A DNA stretch of 64,000 nucleotides. Source: Eubacterium sp. OM08-24 (GTDB lineage: Bacteria; Bacillota; Clostridia; Oscillospirales; Acutalibacteraceae). Under the pieces are notes generated by a model. That model was not told where the DNA came from, made no database searches, and saw only the letters and a program-made list of their open reading frames with translations. A program made the translations under genes and the position numbers. This document shows positions 50,689 through 57,966 of this stretch, piece by piece. The stretch spans positions 42,133 through 106,132 of the forward strand of contig NZ_QSTA01000005.1 in assembly GCF_003438075.1 (NCBI RefSeq). Reading direction: 5' to 3'. Positions within the stretch are counted from its first letter, which is position 1; each line of letters starts with the position of its first letter.

Positions 50689-51596
50689 TGGCTAACGAAA
50701 CAACTAAAGTTGCTCCTGCAACAAAAGTTAAGGCTAAAAAAGAAAAGCCGCCTAAGAAAAAGCAAACAAAGGGTATGAAAATACTCACAGTTATTTTTTC
50801 AATAATTTCTGTATTTTATGTTGCACCTGTTTTTATTGTTCTTATGAACTCGTTTAAAACAAATGCAGGCATCAGTAAGTATCCGTTTGCATTGCCAAAT
50901 GCAGAAACCTTTTACGGACTCAAGAGCTATATTACAGGTATGTTCTTTGGTAATTTCCCATTTTGGAAAACAATTTTATGCTCACTTTTTATTACCGTTG
51001 GCGGTGTATTTCTGATTTTGCTCTGCACATCAATGTGTGCATGGTATTTGCAGAGATCAAACTCAATTATCTGCAAAATCATCTACTACTTCTGCATTTT
51101 CTCAATGGTAGTACCTTTCCAGATGGTAATGTTTACACTTTCAAAAACGGCTGACATTCTCCACCTCACAAACCCCGTTGGTATTTTGGTTATATATCTT
51201 GGTTTTGGCGCAGGTCTTGCGGTGTTTATGTTCTCGGGATTTGTAAAATCTATTCCGATTGAAATTGAGGAGGCGGCCGATGTTGACGGCGCAGGTCCGC
51301 TAAAAACTTTCTTCGGCATAGTTCTTCCGATTATGAAACCTACATTTATTTCGGTTGGTATTCTCGAAACAATGTGGATCTGGAACGACTATCTTCTCCC
51401 TTATCTTATTCTTGATAAGTCGCTTTACAAAACCATTCCTATTCATATTCAGTATCTTAACGGCAGTTATGGTCACACAGATACAAGTGCCATTATGGCG
51501 CTCATCGTACTCAGCATTATTCCGATAATTATTTTCTACTTTGCTTGTCAGAAATACATTATTGAAGGCGTTGTAGCCGGTGCTGTAAAGGGTTAA
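50688..51596 (+). CDS. Sugar ABC transporter permease (MalG/UgpE-like)
   Basis: 302-residue CUT1 permease. A lysine/proline-rich cytoplasmic start (KVKAKKEKPPKKKQTKGMK) is followed by six membrane segments. The EAA loop is IPIEIEEAADVDGAGPLKT, and the C-terminus is YIIEGVVAGAVKG, as in MalG. Coupled to the preceding permease. The operon ends with a strong terminator and no ATPase gene, which indicates use of a shared MsmX-type ATPase. Confidence 0.93.
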   Translation: MANETTKVAPATKVKAKKEKPPKKKQTKGMKILTVIFSIISVFYVAPVFIVLMNSFKTNAGISKYPFALPNAETFYGLKSYITGMFFGNFPFWKTILCSLFITVGGVFLILLCTSMCAWYLQRSNSIICKIIYYFCIFSMVVPFQMVMFTLSKTADILHLTNPVGILVIYLGFGAGLAVFMFSGFVKSIPIEIEEAADVDGAGPLKTFFGIVLPIMKPTFISVGILETMWIWNDYLLPYLILDKSLYKTIPIHIQYLNGSYGHTDTSAIMALIVLSIIPIIIFYFACQKYIIEGVVAGAVKG

Positions 51597-51604
51597 TAAT
51601 TTTT

Positions 51605-51640
51605 CAGGACATTTTCAATGTGAAAATGTCCTGATTTTTT
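51605..51640 (+). terminator. Terminator of the second ABC operon
   Basis: Perfect 12-bp stem CAGGACATTTTC/GAAAATGTCCTG, 5-base loop, then ATTTTTTG. Confidence 0.93.
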
Positions 51641-51648
51641 GTATAAGC

Positions 51649-51678
51649 AAAGCCGAACTCCATCAAGAGCTCGGCTTT
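51649..51678 (-). terminator. Terminator of the fbp gene
   Basis: AAAGCCGA/TCGGCTTT with an inner CTC/GAG helix; directly after the fbp stop on the minus strand. Confidence 0.7.
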
Positions 51679-51680
51679 AT

Positions 51681-53636
51681 TTAATTCTTCTGATTTTGTC
51701 TTAATGTACCGTTACGGTAGGCTTTTATTAGGTCTTTTAAATCTTTAATATTCTCTCTGATTTTTTTGCCGTTGTCGGTGTCCCCCACAAGTATTCGCTT
51801 TTGGCTTACTTCAGTTGCCACCTGATTGGTCTGCATATCTCTGCCGCTGCGGATTGTGTAATCAACCGATTTAAACGGCTCGTGCGCCGTCAGCATTAAG
51901 CCATAGGAATTATAAATCAGCGTATAGCCTGCAATTCCCGTCACCTTATGGTATGGCTGAGAAAATCCTCCGTCAATTATAATCACCTTGCCGTTGCACT
52001 TAACAGGACTTTCACCCTCTGTATGGTGAATCGGCACATGACCGTTTATTATATGTGCGTTCTCGCCCTTTATGCCGAACATTTTAAAAATTCGGTTCAC
52101 CACTTCTTCGTCGTTAAAGAGCTTGTAATAAACATCTTTAACCTCTTTATGGGTGCTCTCATCTGCAACAAAATACCTTTCAAAAGTGGTCATTTTATCT
52201 CTGCCGTAAAGCGGAGAATCCGCACCGTTCCACAAAAACCACAGAATATCTCTGCCCACACGCTTATCGTCCTCATTTACGGAGAAAAATGCTTTTCTTG
52301 CCCAGCGCTCAAGTTCATCGTAAAGTTCTTTTCCGCATAAATCTTCACCAAAAAGATTTATATTTCTGAAACTGCCGTCCTCGTTCATAGGAATACAGCC
52401 ATGGAAAAGCAGATTATTATTGCAAACCTTGTAAAGACTGCCTTTTTGCAAAAGTAAATTAATGTGCGATTTCAGCTTTGCACAGTTCACAAAAGAATTG
52501 CTCAGCTTTGCAATCACCGACTGTTCCTCGCTTGTAAGCTCATACAGATTGTCAAAATCAATGGTCGGAAAATATCGGTCAAGCATTGGGTATTCCTTGC
52601 CCTCAACAGTTACCGTACCCTTTTGCACATCAATTTTGTCAAGCAAGCGCCTGTTTTCCATATTATACTCGTGGTGTTTTGCAATCAGCTGCCCCTCAAG
52701 TTTGAACTGTATAATTGTAATTGCCTTGTGCATTTTCATGGCAAGCACAGTTTGGGTATCCATTTCACTGGCATGGCGACTGCGAATTGTAAACTGAGCG
52801 CAGGGGTCATCTGCATAGGTTTCCATTGCAAAAAGCACGAGCGGCATCATACTTATTCCGTATCCGTTTTCAAGCACAGAGAGATTATCGTACAAAAGGC
52901 TTGTGCGCACAATATTTGCAATGCAGGCGGTCTGCCCTGCAAAAGCGCCCATCCACAGCACATCATGATTGCCCCACTGAATATCAAGAGAGTGATAATT
53001 GAGCAGGCTGTCCATAACAAAGTGTGAGCCGTAGCCTCTGTCGTAAATATCCCCGATAATGTGCAGATGGTCGATAACAAGCCGCTGAATAAGATTTGAC
53101 ATTTCTACAATAAATTCATCCGCACAGCCGATTTCAATAATAGTATTGATAATTTCATCGTAATATGCCTTTTTGTTTAGAACCTCTTTTTTCTCGGTAA
53201 TAAGCTCCTCAATAACATATCTGAAATTTTCAGGCATAGCCTTTCTGACCTTTGAGCGAGTGTATTTTGAAGATACAATCTGGCACACAGACACGAGTCT
53301 GTATAAGGTGGTGCGATACCAGCTGCTGTCGGCTTTGCCCTGATTTTTTACATACTGCAACTTTTCTGACGGATAATAGATGAGTGAAGCCAAATCCTCT
53401 TTTTGATCTTCAAAAAGGGTGTCGCCAAAAACATCGTCAATTTTTTTCATCACAGCACCCGAGCCGTTGCGCAGTACATGGGCAAAAGCCTTGTATTCAC
53501 CATGAATATCAGACAAAAAATGCTCTGTTCCCTTTGGCAAATTTAAAATTGACTGCAAATTAATAATCTCGGTTGCAGCACTGTCTATGGTTGGATATTG
53601 CTTTGAAAGACATTCAAGAAATCTTATCTTTTCCAT
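51681..53636 (-). CDS. fbp: Fructose-1,6-bisphosphatase, class III
   Basis: Gluconeogenic enzyme that hydrolyses fructose 1,6-bisphosphate. 651 residues, the length of the Bacillus-type class III enzymes and unrelated to class I. Metallophosphoesterase motifs are LSDIHGEYKAF near the N-terminus, IGDIYDRGYGSH and WGNHDVLWMGA, with later histidines in INGHVPIHHTEG. N-terminal FLECLSKQYPTIDSAATEI is typical. Single-gene transcript with its own promoter and terminator. Cytoplasmic. Confidence 0.96.
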   Translation of the reverse strand: MEKIRFLECLSKQYPTIDSAATEIINLQSILNLPKGTEHFLSDIHGEYKAFAHVLRNGSGAVMKKIDDVFGDTLFEDQKEDLASLIYYPSEKLQYVKNQGKADSSWYRTTLYRLVSVCQIVSSKYTRSKVRKAMPENFRYVIEELITEKKEVLNKKAYYDEIINTIIEIGCADEFIVEMSNLIQRLVIDHLHIIGDIYDRGYGSHFVMDSLLNYHSLDIQWGNHDVLWMGAFAGQTACIANIVRTSLLYDNLSVLENGYGISMMPLVLFAMETYADDPCAQFTIRSRHASEMDTQTVLAMKMHKAITIIQFKLEGQLIAKHHEYNMENRRLLDKIDVQKGTVTVEGKEYPMLDRYFPTIDFDNLYELTSEEQSVIAKLSNSFVNCAKLKSHINLLLQKGSLYKVCNNNLLFHGCIPMNEDGSFRNINLFGEDLCGKELYDELERWARKAFFSVNEDDKRVGRDILWFLWNGADSPLYGRDKMTTFERYFVADESTHKEVKDVYYKLFNDEEVVNRIFKMFGIKGENAHIINGHVPIHHTEGESPVKCNGKVIIIDGGFSQPYHKVTGIAGYTLIYNSYGLMLTAHEPFKSVDYTIRSGRDMQTNQVATEVSQKRILVGDTDNGKKIRENIKDLKDLIKAYRNGTLRQNQKN

Positions 53637-53665
53637 AAATTCACCGCCAATTTCATTATATCTTT

Positions 53666-53694
53666 ATTATATATTTAACTTTTTCATAATTCAA
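53666..53694 (-). promoter_or_regulatory. Promoter of fbp
   Basis: Minus strand TTGAAT, 17-base spacer, TATAAT, 30 bases before the fbp ATG. Confidence 0.72.
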
Positions 53695-53780
53695 TATTTT
53701 TTGCAAAAATCAATAAAAACCGTTATGCCGAAAATCAATACCAAACGCCTTAAATTTTATAATTTGCATTATACAGGTTA

Positions 53781-53809
53781 TTGAACAAAATCAAATTAAA
53801 ATGTATAAT
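53781..53809 (+). promoter_or_regulatory. Promoter of the hemolysin III-family gene
   Basis: TTGAAC, 17-base spacer, TATAAT, 33 bases before the ATG at 53843. This placement also rules out the earlier in-frame ATG at 53801, which lies in the promoter. Confidence 0.8.
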
Positions 53810-53842
53810 AAAATAGAATTTAACAATACTTGGAGGCATAAA

Positions 53843-54487
53843 ATGTCTGAGAAACGAAAATACACGCTCGGCGAAGAAATATTTAACTCTGTTTCGCATG
53901 GCGTAGGCGCAGGACTTTCAATCGCAGGTACGGTTGTAATGATAGTTGCGTCTGTTATCCACACCAATGTATGGGGAATTGTAAGCTCGTGCATATACGG
54001 CGCATCTCTTATTATTCTTTACACAATGTCTACTCTTTACCACTCGTTTACAAACAAAAAAGCCAAGGCTTTTTTCAGAATAATGGATCACAACACAATT
54101 TTTCTGCTGATTGCGGGAACATACACACCCATTACTCTTTACTATCTGCAAGGCGCAGTAGGTTGGATATTATTCGGCATAGTGTGGGGTGCGGCGATAT
54201 TCGGAATTGTAATGAATTCAATTAACCTTGAAAAAGCAAGAATCCCGTCAATTTTCTGCTATGTGGCAATGGGTTGGGTAATAATCTTTGCAATTAAACC
54301 TCTCATTGCGTCTATGCCGAGCATTTCTCTTGTATTTTTAATAATCGGCGGAGCATTTTACACACTCGGAATTATATTTTACGCAATAAAAAAGGTAAAA
54401 TACTTTCACTCAATATGGCACTTGTTCACCATTGCCGGAAGTGTTTTTCACTATTTTTCAATTTTACTCGGTTTTTGGAATATATAA
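53843..54487 (+). CDS. Hemolysin III/PAQR-family membrane protein
   Basis: 214 residues, seven membrane segments. The start at 53843 has TGGAGG 8 bases upstream. PAQR zinc-site motifs are STLYHSF, MDHNTIFLLIAGTYTP and the C-terminal HSIWHLFTIAGSVFH. Related to YqfA and to the adiponectin-receptor superfamily. The hemolysin name is historical; membrane-lipid or ceramidase-like hydrolase roles are suspected. Transcribed alone and ended by the terminator inside the following MITE. Confidence 0.92.
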   Translation: MSEKRKYTLGEEIFNSVSHGVGAGLSIAGTVVMIVASVIHTNVWGIVSSCIYGASLIILYTMSTLYHSFTNKKAKAFFRIMDHNTIFLLIAGTYTPITLYYLQGAVGWILFGIVWGAAIFGIVMNSINLEKARIPSIFCYVAMGWVIIFAIKPLIASMPSISLVFLIIGGAFYTLGIIFYAIKKVKYFHSIWHLFTIAGSVFHYFSILLGFWNI

Positions 54488-54506
54488 TAAAAACGGCTGT
54501 CAAAAA

Positions 54507-54531
54507 TGAACTGACCCCAAAAAGTTAGACA
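54507..54531. mobile_element. IS3-type inverted-repeat remnant
   Basis: TGAACTGACCCCAAAAAGTT-AGACA resembles the outer end of IS3/IS150-group elements. No transposase frame adjoins it, so it is at most a scar. The call is by recall of typical ends, not by comparison. Confidence 0.4.
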
Positions 54532-54542
54532 AAGTTATAAAG

Positions 54543-54673
54543 GGTTCTTTGTCAATAGTTGGGGTTAAGAACATAGTTATTAAGGCTTCCCCCTTGAGGG
54601 GAAGCCTTTTTAGTTTGTTGAAATTTTTAGGATATTAGGATAGCATTACTACCCCAACATTTATCATAGAACC
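54543..54673. mobile_element. 131-bp ISL3-related MITE
   Basis: The left end GGTTCTTTGTCAATAGTTGG (from 54543) and, on the other strand, the right end GGTTCTATGATAAATGTTGG (from 54673) are terminal inverted repeats, 18 of 23 positions equal. The right end also equals the left end of the IS at 63599 at 20 of 23 positions. No coding capacity. It carries a terminator. No 8-bp target duplication is visible (TTATAAAG versus ATTTATTA). Confidence 0.72.
54582..54611 (+). terminator. Terminator inside the MITE
   Basis: Perfect 11-bp stem AAGGCTTCCCC/GGGGAAGCCTT, 5-base loop, then TTTTTAG. It ends the hemolysin III-family transcript about 95 bases after its stop. Confidence 0.93.
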
Positions 54674-54681
54674 ATTTATTA

Positions 54682-55656
54682 TTATTCTTCCTCAGGGTAG
54701 GTCATTCCCCACTCCTTGCGAATATCTGTCATTATTTTCATTACATCTTCTGTAAAATCAAGGTGCATAAGGTCTGCCCTTCCTGCAACTGTCTGCTCCA
54801 TATCCTCCACCTCGTAACGCAGGGCATTCTTTGTTTCTCCCTCGCAGATAGTTTCGGTGTGTCCGTCCTCAGTGTAAGTAATTACCGCCTTTTCTCCTCT
54901 CGGATACTCAAAAATTTCAACATATCCCTTGTCAAAGGCAATAGTTCCCCTCTTAGGCTGTTTTGCATGGAGCGAAAGTATGACAGAAGCCATCTCTTCC
55001 TCTTTGTTTTTCAGCAGGATGCCCGCCTGTTCATCTACTCCCGTTGGCGCATATTTGACTTGTGAGAGCACTTCGTTTGGGCAAGAGGTCATAAACCATC
55101 TTACAAAAGAAAGCGCATACACTCCGATATCGAGCATTGCTCCGCCTGCAAGATTTCTATTAAAAAATCTGTTATTCATATTATATTCTTTGTAACTGCC
55201 AAAGTTCATTTGCAAAAGTTTCAGCTCGCCCAAGTCGCCCGATTTTATTTTATCGTTAAGCGCCTTGTATATAGGCATATGGTAAATTGTCATTGCCTCG
55301 GCAAGCACCACATTGTTTTCCTTTGCAAGATCTATTGCCTCTTTCAGCTCATCAAAGTTGAGCGTGATAGACTTCTCACAAAGCACATGCTTTTTGGCTT
55401 TAAGTGCTTTTCTCAAATAAGAGATATGTGTATTGTGCGGTGTAGAAATGTAAATAATATCGACATTTTCATCGTCAAACACATCATCAATGTTGTCGTA
55501 CACTTTTTCGATACCGTATTTTTCGGCAAAGGCAACCGCTTTATCGTGGGTTCTGTTTGCAACAGAATACAACTTTTGACCACGGCTCTGCATTGCTTGT
55601 GCAAGCTCATTCGCAATTACTCCACAACCGAGGGTTGCCCAATTAAATGTTTTCAT
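54682..55656 (-). CDS. Gfo/Idh/MocA-family oxidoreductase
   Basis: NAD(P)-dependent sugar or polyol oxidoreductase, 324 residues. The start at 55656 (MKTFNWATLGCG) has CGGAGA about 9 bases upstream; an earlier start would add 19 residues lying in the promoter-leader. N-terminal Rossmann fold WATLGCGVIANELAQAM, ISTPHNTHI, and CEKSITLN in place of the common EKP motif. The C-terminal alpha/beta domain has GGAMLDIGVYAL. Substrate unknown. Isolated gene with its own promoter. Confidence 0.92.
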   Translation of the reverse strand: MKTFNWATLGCGVIANELAQAMQSRGQKLYSVANRTHDKAVAFAEKYGIEKVYDNIDDVFDDENVDIIYISTPHNTHISYLRKALKAKKHVLCEKSITLNFDELKEAIDLAKENNVVLAEAMTIYHMPIYKALNDKIKSGDLGELKLLQMNFGSYKEYNMNNRFFNRNLAGGAMLDIGVYALSFVRWFMTSCPNEVLSQVKYAPTGVDEQAGILLKNKEEEMASVILSLHAKQPKRGTIAFDKGYVEIFEYPRGEKAVITYTEDGHTETICEGETKNALRYEVEDMEQTVAGRADLMHLDFTEDVMKIMTDIRKEWGMTYPEEE

Positions 55657-55703
55657 TATTACCATCTCCGTTTCAGATTGTAACACCTTGGTATTACACC
55701 AAA

Positions 55704-55732
55704 AGTATAGCATTGCAAATGCCTGTTGTAAA
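55704..55732 (-). promoter_or_regulatory. Promoter of the Gfo/Idh/MocA gene
   Basis: Minus strand TTTACA, 17-base spacer, TATACT. An overlapping alternative is TTGCAA, 16 bases, TAATAC. Confidence 0.65.
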
Positions 55733-55881
55733 TATGGAATACGCTAAAATTATTGCACAATAATTTTGTTATTTCCACAGTATTTTCTATACTCAAAACA
55801 TTTCTCTGTTGTGGTTTTGTTGGTGTATGTGTGCTATTATAATGTATGTAATAAATTATTGTATAAGGAGAGCCTTTTATA

Positions 55882-56019
55882 ATGAAATTAGCTTACAAGA
55901 AGATTGAAATAGAGATTTAGGAAATAAACAACGAGGACATCATCACAACCTCTACCCCAACTCCTGTTGAACATACCGTAAATGAAAATATTTACTTTGA
56001 CTTCTTTGACCTTGAATAA
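55882..56019 (+). pseudogene. Small peptide gene with an in-frame amber codon
   Basis: ATG 55882, preceded by AAGGAG and a TATAAT at 55838-55843. It reads MKLAYKKIEIEI, then TAG at 55918, then EINNEDIITTSTPTPVEHTV and a further 12 residues to a TAA at 56017-56019. The layout (Lys-rich start, then an acidic ED-I-TTS stretch) matches the abundant 40-60-residue peptides of unknown role in gut Clostridia. The codon after EIEI is normally a hydrophobic residue there, so TAG looks like a point nonsense change (TTG to TAG). Readthrough or a sequencing error are alternatives. Confidence 0.55.
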
Positions 56020-56045
56020 TTAATTCCGTTAATAATTTAACCTAA

Positions 56046-56084
56046 AAACACCGCTCGGCATAATTAAATGTCGGGCGGTGTTTA
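56046..56084. terminator. Terminator between the small peptide gene and mgtE
   Basis: 16-bp stem with two G-U pairs (AAACACCGCTCGGCAT with ATGTCGGGCGGTGTTT), 6-base loop, TTTTTAGG on the minus strand. It faces mgtE, whose stop is about 97 bases away, and can also end the small peptide transcript. Confidence 0.75.
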
Positions 56085-56180
56085 ATTTATAATGTTTGTT
56101 TTTCTCGAAAAAGCAAGCAACGATTTAATTTACTTTGCTTGCTTAATATAGTTACTTTATTTTTGAGTTACCACATAAAT

Positions 56181-57575
56181 TTATGTTAAGTGAAGAATGT
56201 TTATCAGCAATATCCACACCATACCGTAATATGTAACCACTGCCACGAGGTCATTTACTGTTGTAATTAACGGGCCTGATGCTACTGCCGGGTCAATTTT
56301 TATTTTGTTAAAAAACATAGGAACAAGTGTGCCGATTAAACTTGAAATTACCATAGATGCTAAAAGCGAAAAACCAACGCAGCCCGATACAATGAACGAG
56401 TAGCCGATATCATTTGCTTTTATAAAGAAAATGTATAGGCCCACAAAAACAAATGCCATTGTGCCAAGCAAAACTCCATTTAAAAAGCCGACTTTCATTT
56501 CTTTGACAGTGAGCTTTATTTTGTCTTTAGCTGTCAGGTTTTCATCCATAAGCACTCTTATTGTGACGGCAAGCGACTGAGTTCCTACATTGCCTGCCAT
56601 ATCTAATATAAGCGACTGAAAACATATTACAATGGGAATAACGGCTACCACAGTTTCAAAAACTCCAACAACAGACGATACGCCCATTCCGAGGAAAAGC
56701 AAAATAATAAGCCATGGCAGTCTTTTCTTAGTACTTTTAAAAACCGTTTCATTCAAGTCTTCTTCCGCCGTCAAACCACCGAGTTTTGCGTAATCCTCGC
56801 CCATTTCTTCATCAACTACCTGCACAATGTCATGCGCCGTAATAACTCCGAGAATATGCTTTTTATCATCAAGTACAGGAATAGAGTCCTCGGCATAATC
56901 CTTTAACTGTTCAATACAATCCGTTATTTTTTCGTGCGCCTTTACAAACGGGTATGATTTTGTAATTAGGTCATCAAGTTTTTGGTAATCTCTTGCAATA
57001 ATTAAATCTTTTAAATCAATTGCGCCGTAAAAGCAATTATTTTCATCAACGGCATAAATCGTATTTATATTGTCATTCTCACCTGCTTGAGAAATCAATT
57101 CGTGAGTTGCATCTTTTATAGAAAGATTTTTGCTGATTACAATATAGTTTGTTGTCATTTCACTGCCGATTTCATCATCAGCATAAGACAAAATCATACG
57201 GACATCTTGTTTTGCATCATTATCAAGCAATGCAACAATTCTTTTTCTGTCGTTTTCATTCAACTTTTCAAGAATATCAACTGCATCGTCGGAGTCCATT
57301 TCCGAAATAAGATTTGCTACTTTATCAGAGTTAATCTCTTTAATATACTCCTCGGAGTTTTCAATATAAGAAAAAATTTCAGCCACAAGCTCAACGCCTA
57401 AAACGGGATACAGCTTTTTTCTTTCTTCCGCTGTCATTTTCTCTAAAGCGTCTGCAATGTCGCCCGTATGATAATCAGATATTTTTCTGATAAGCTCATC
57501 CTTAGAAAGTCCACTTCTAAAAATTTTTACGATTTCGTCTGCATAAATTGGTTTGTTTAATACCTTATCTGTCAT
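56181..57575 (-). CDS. mgtE: Magnesium transporter MgtE
   Basis: Magnesium channel of the inner membrane, 464 residues from ATG 57575 with AGGAGG 7 bases upstream. The N-domain (about 1-135) has repeated acidic helices (MDSDDAVDILEKL). Two CBS domains follow (YFVIS-type start at about 140; SIPVLDDKKHILGVITAHDI). The five-helix channel domain begins near 290 and holds the selectivity-region DMAGNVGTQSL. Cytoplasmic domains close the pore at high magnesium. A 250-base leader with its own short ORF precedes it. An in-frame upstream ATG at 57629 overlaps that leader and is taken as part of a mini-ORF-like repeat rather than the start. Confidence 0.96.
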   Translation of the reverse strand: MTDKVLNKPIYADEIVKIFRSGLSKDELIRKISDYHTGDIADALEKMTAEERKKLYPVLGVELVAEIFSYIENSEEYIKEINSDKVANLISEMDSDDAVDILEKLNENDRKRIVALLDNDAKQDVRMILSYADDEIGSEMTTNYIVISKNLSIKDATHELISQAGENDNINTIYAVDENNCFYGAIDLKDLIIARDYQKLDDLITKSYPFVKAHEKITDCIEQLKDYAEDSIPVLDDKKHILGVITAHDIVQVVDEEMGEDYAKLGGLTAEEDLNETVFKSTKKRLPWLIILLFLGMGVSSVVGVFETVVAVIPIVICFQSLILDMAGNVGTQSLAVTIRVLMDENLTAKDKIKLTVKEMKVGFLNGVLLGTMAFVFVGLYIFFIKANDIGYSFIVSGCVGFSLLASMVISSLIGTLVPMFFNKIKIDPAVASGPLITTVNDLVAVVTYYGMVWILLINILHLT

Positions 57576-57827
57576 ACTATTACCTCCTATCAGCCTAAAA
57601 AATGGCATAAAAATACCACCGCTATCCATAGCAGTCTAACAATTAATTGTTGTGCAGTATAGAATAGTATTCGGTGGAACAGAAATAATATTTAATTGCA
57701 AGGCAATATACAGCTGTCAGAATTTAACGGACAGCTTTTTGTATTTATGTATTTCCATAACACCTTTATAAATACTTCGATCAAAACTACCACAACTGTC
57801 CATTAAATCTCACCTCCGCTTATTTTC
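57576..57827 (-). promoter_or_regulatory. Structured leader of mgtE with repeated MDS-G mini-ORF starts
   Basis: Minus strand, from the presumed RNA start to the mgtE ATG. It holds: a short ORF with a strong ribosome site (57803-57717); hairpin AGCTGTC/GACAGCT around that ORF's stop; the palindrome AACAATTAATTGTT; and CCACCG, which can pair with CGGTGG next to mgtE. The sequence ATGGACAGTTGTGGTAGTTT (start of the ORF) recurs in altered form as ATGGATAGCGGTGGTATTTT at 57629, in frame with mgtE. It does not match the M-box consensus as I know it. Confidence 0.55.
57717..57803 (-). CDS. Possible leader peptide of mgtE (28 codons)
   Basis: ATG at 57803, 5 bases after GGAGGTGAG, close to the expected RNA start. 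It encodes MDSCGSFDRSIYKGVMEIHK and 8 more residues, ending KLSVKF. The stop lies in a hairpin. The ribosome site is stronger than needed by chance, and the position fits a translated sensor ORF. No similarity is known to me. Confidence 0.4.
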   Translation of the reverse strand: MDSCGSFDRSIYKGVMEIHKYKKLSVKF

Positions 57828-57833
57828 AATATT

Positions 57834-57862
57834 AATTTAACACCAAATAGCTTATATGTCAA
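57834..57862 (-). promoter_or_regulatory. Promoter of mgtE
   Basis: Minus strand TTGACA, 17-base spacer, TAAATT. Confidence 0.65.
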
Positions 57863-57908
57863 TACAATATAGGCAATTTTACACTATTCTTACATCCTGT
57901 ATACACAA

Positions 57909-57942
57909 AAAAGGATTGCAGATTTTGCTCTGCAATCCTTTT
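57909..57942 (-). terminator. Terminator of the CBM26-dockerin gene
   Basis: 14-bp stem AAAAGGATTGCAGA/TCTGCAATCCTTTT with a 6-base loop and TTTTTTGTG on the minus strand. Confidence 0.93.
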
Positions 57943-57966
57943 GAATATGATTATAACTTTTACGAA

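Noticed and set aside
53801..53842. Earlier in-frame ATG for the hemolysin III-family protein
   Set aside because: It overlaps the -10 of the promoter and lacks a ribosome site; ATG 53843 follows TGGAGG.
57576..57827. M-box (magnesium) riboswitch before mgtE
   Set aside because: The characteristic conserved blocks of the M-box could not be found; only a short ORF and unrelated hairpins are seen.
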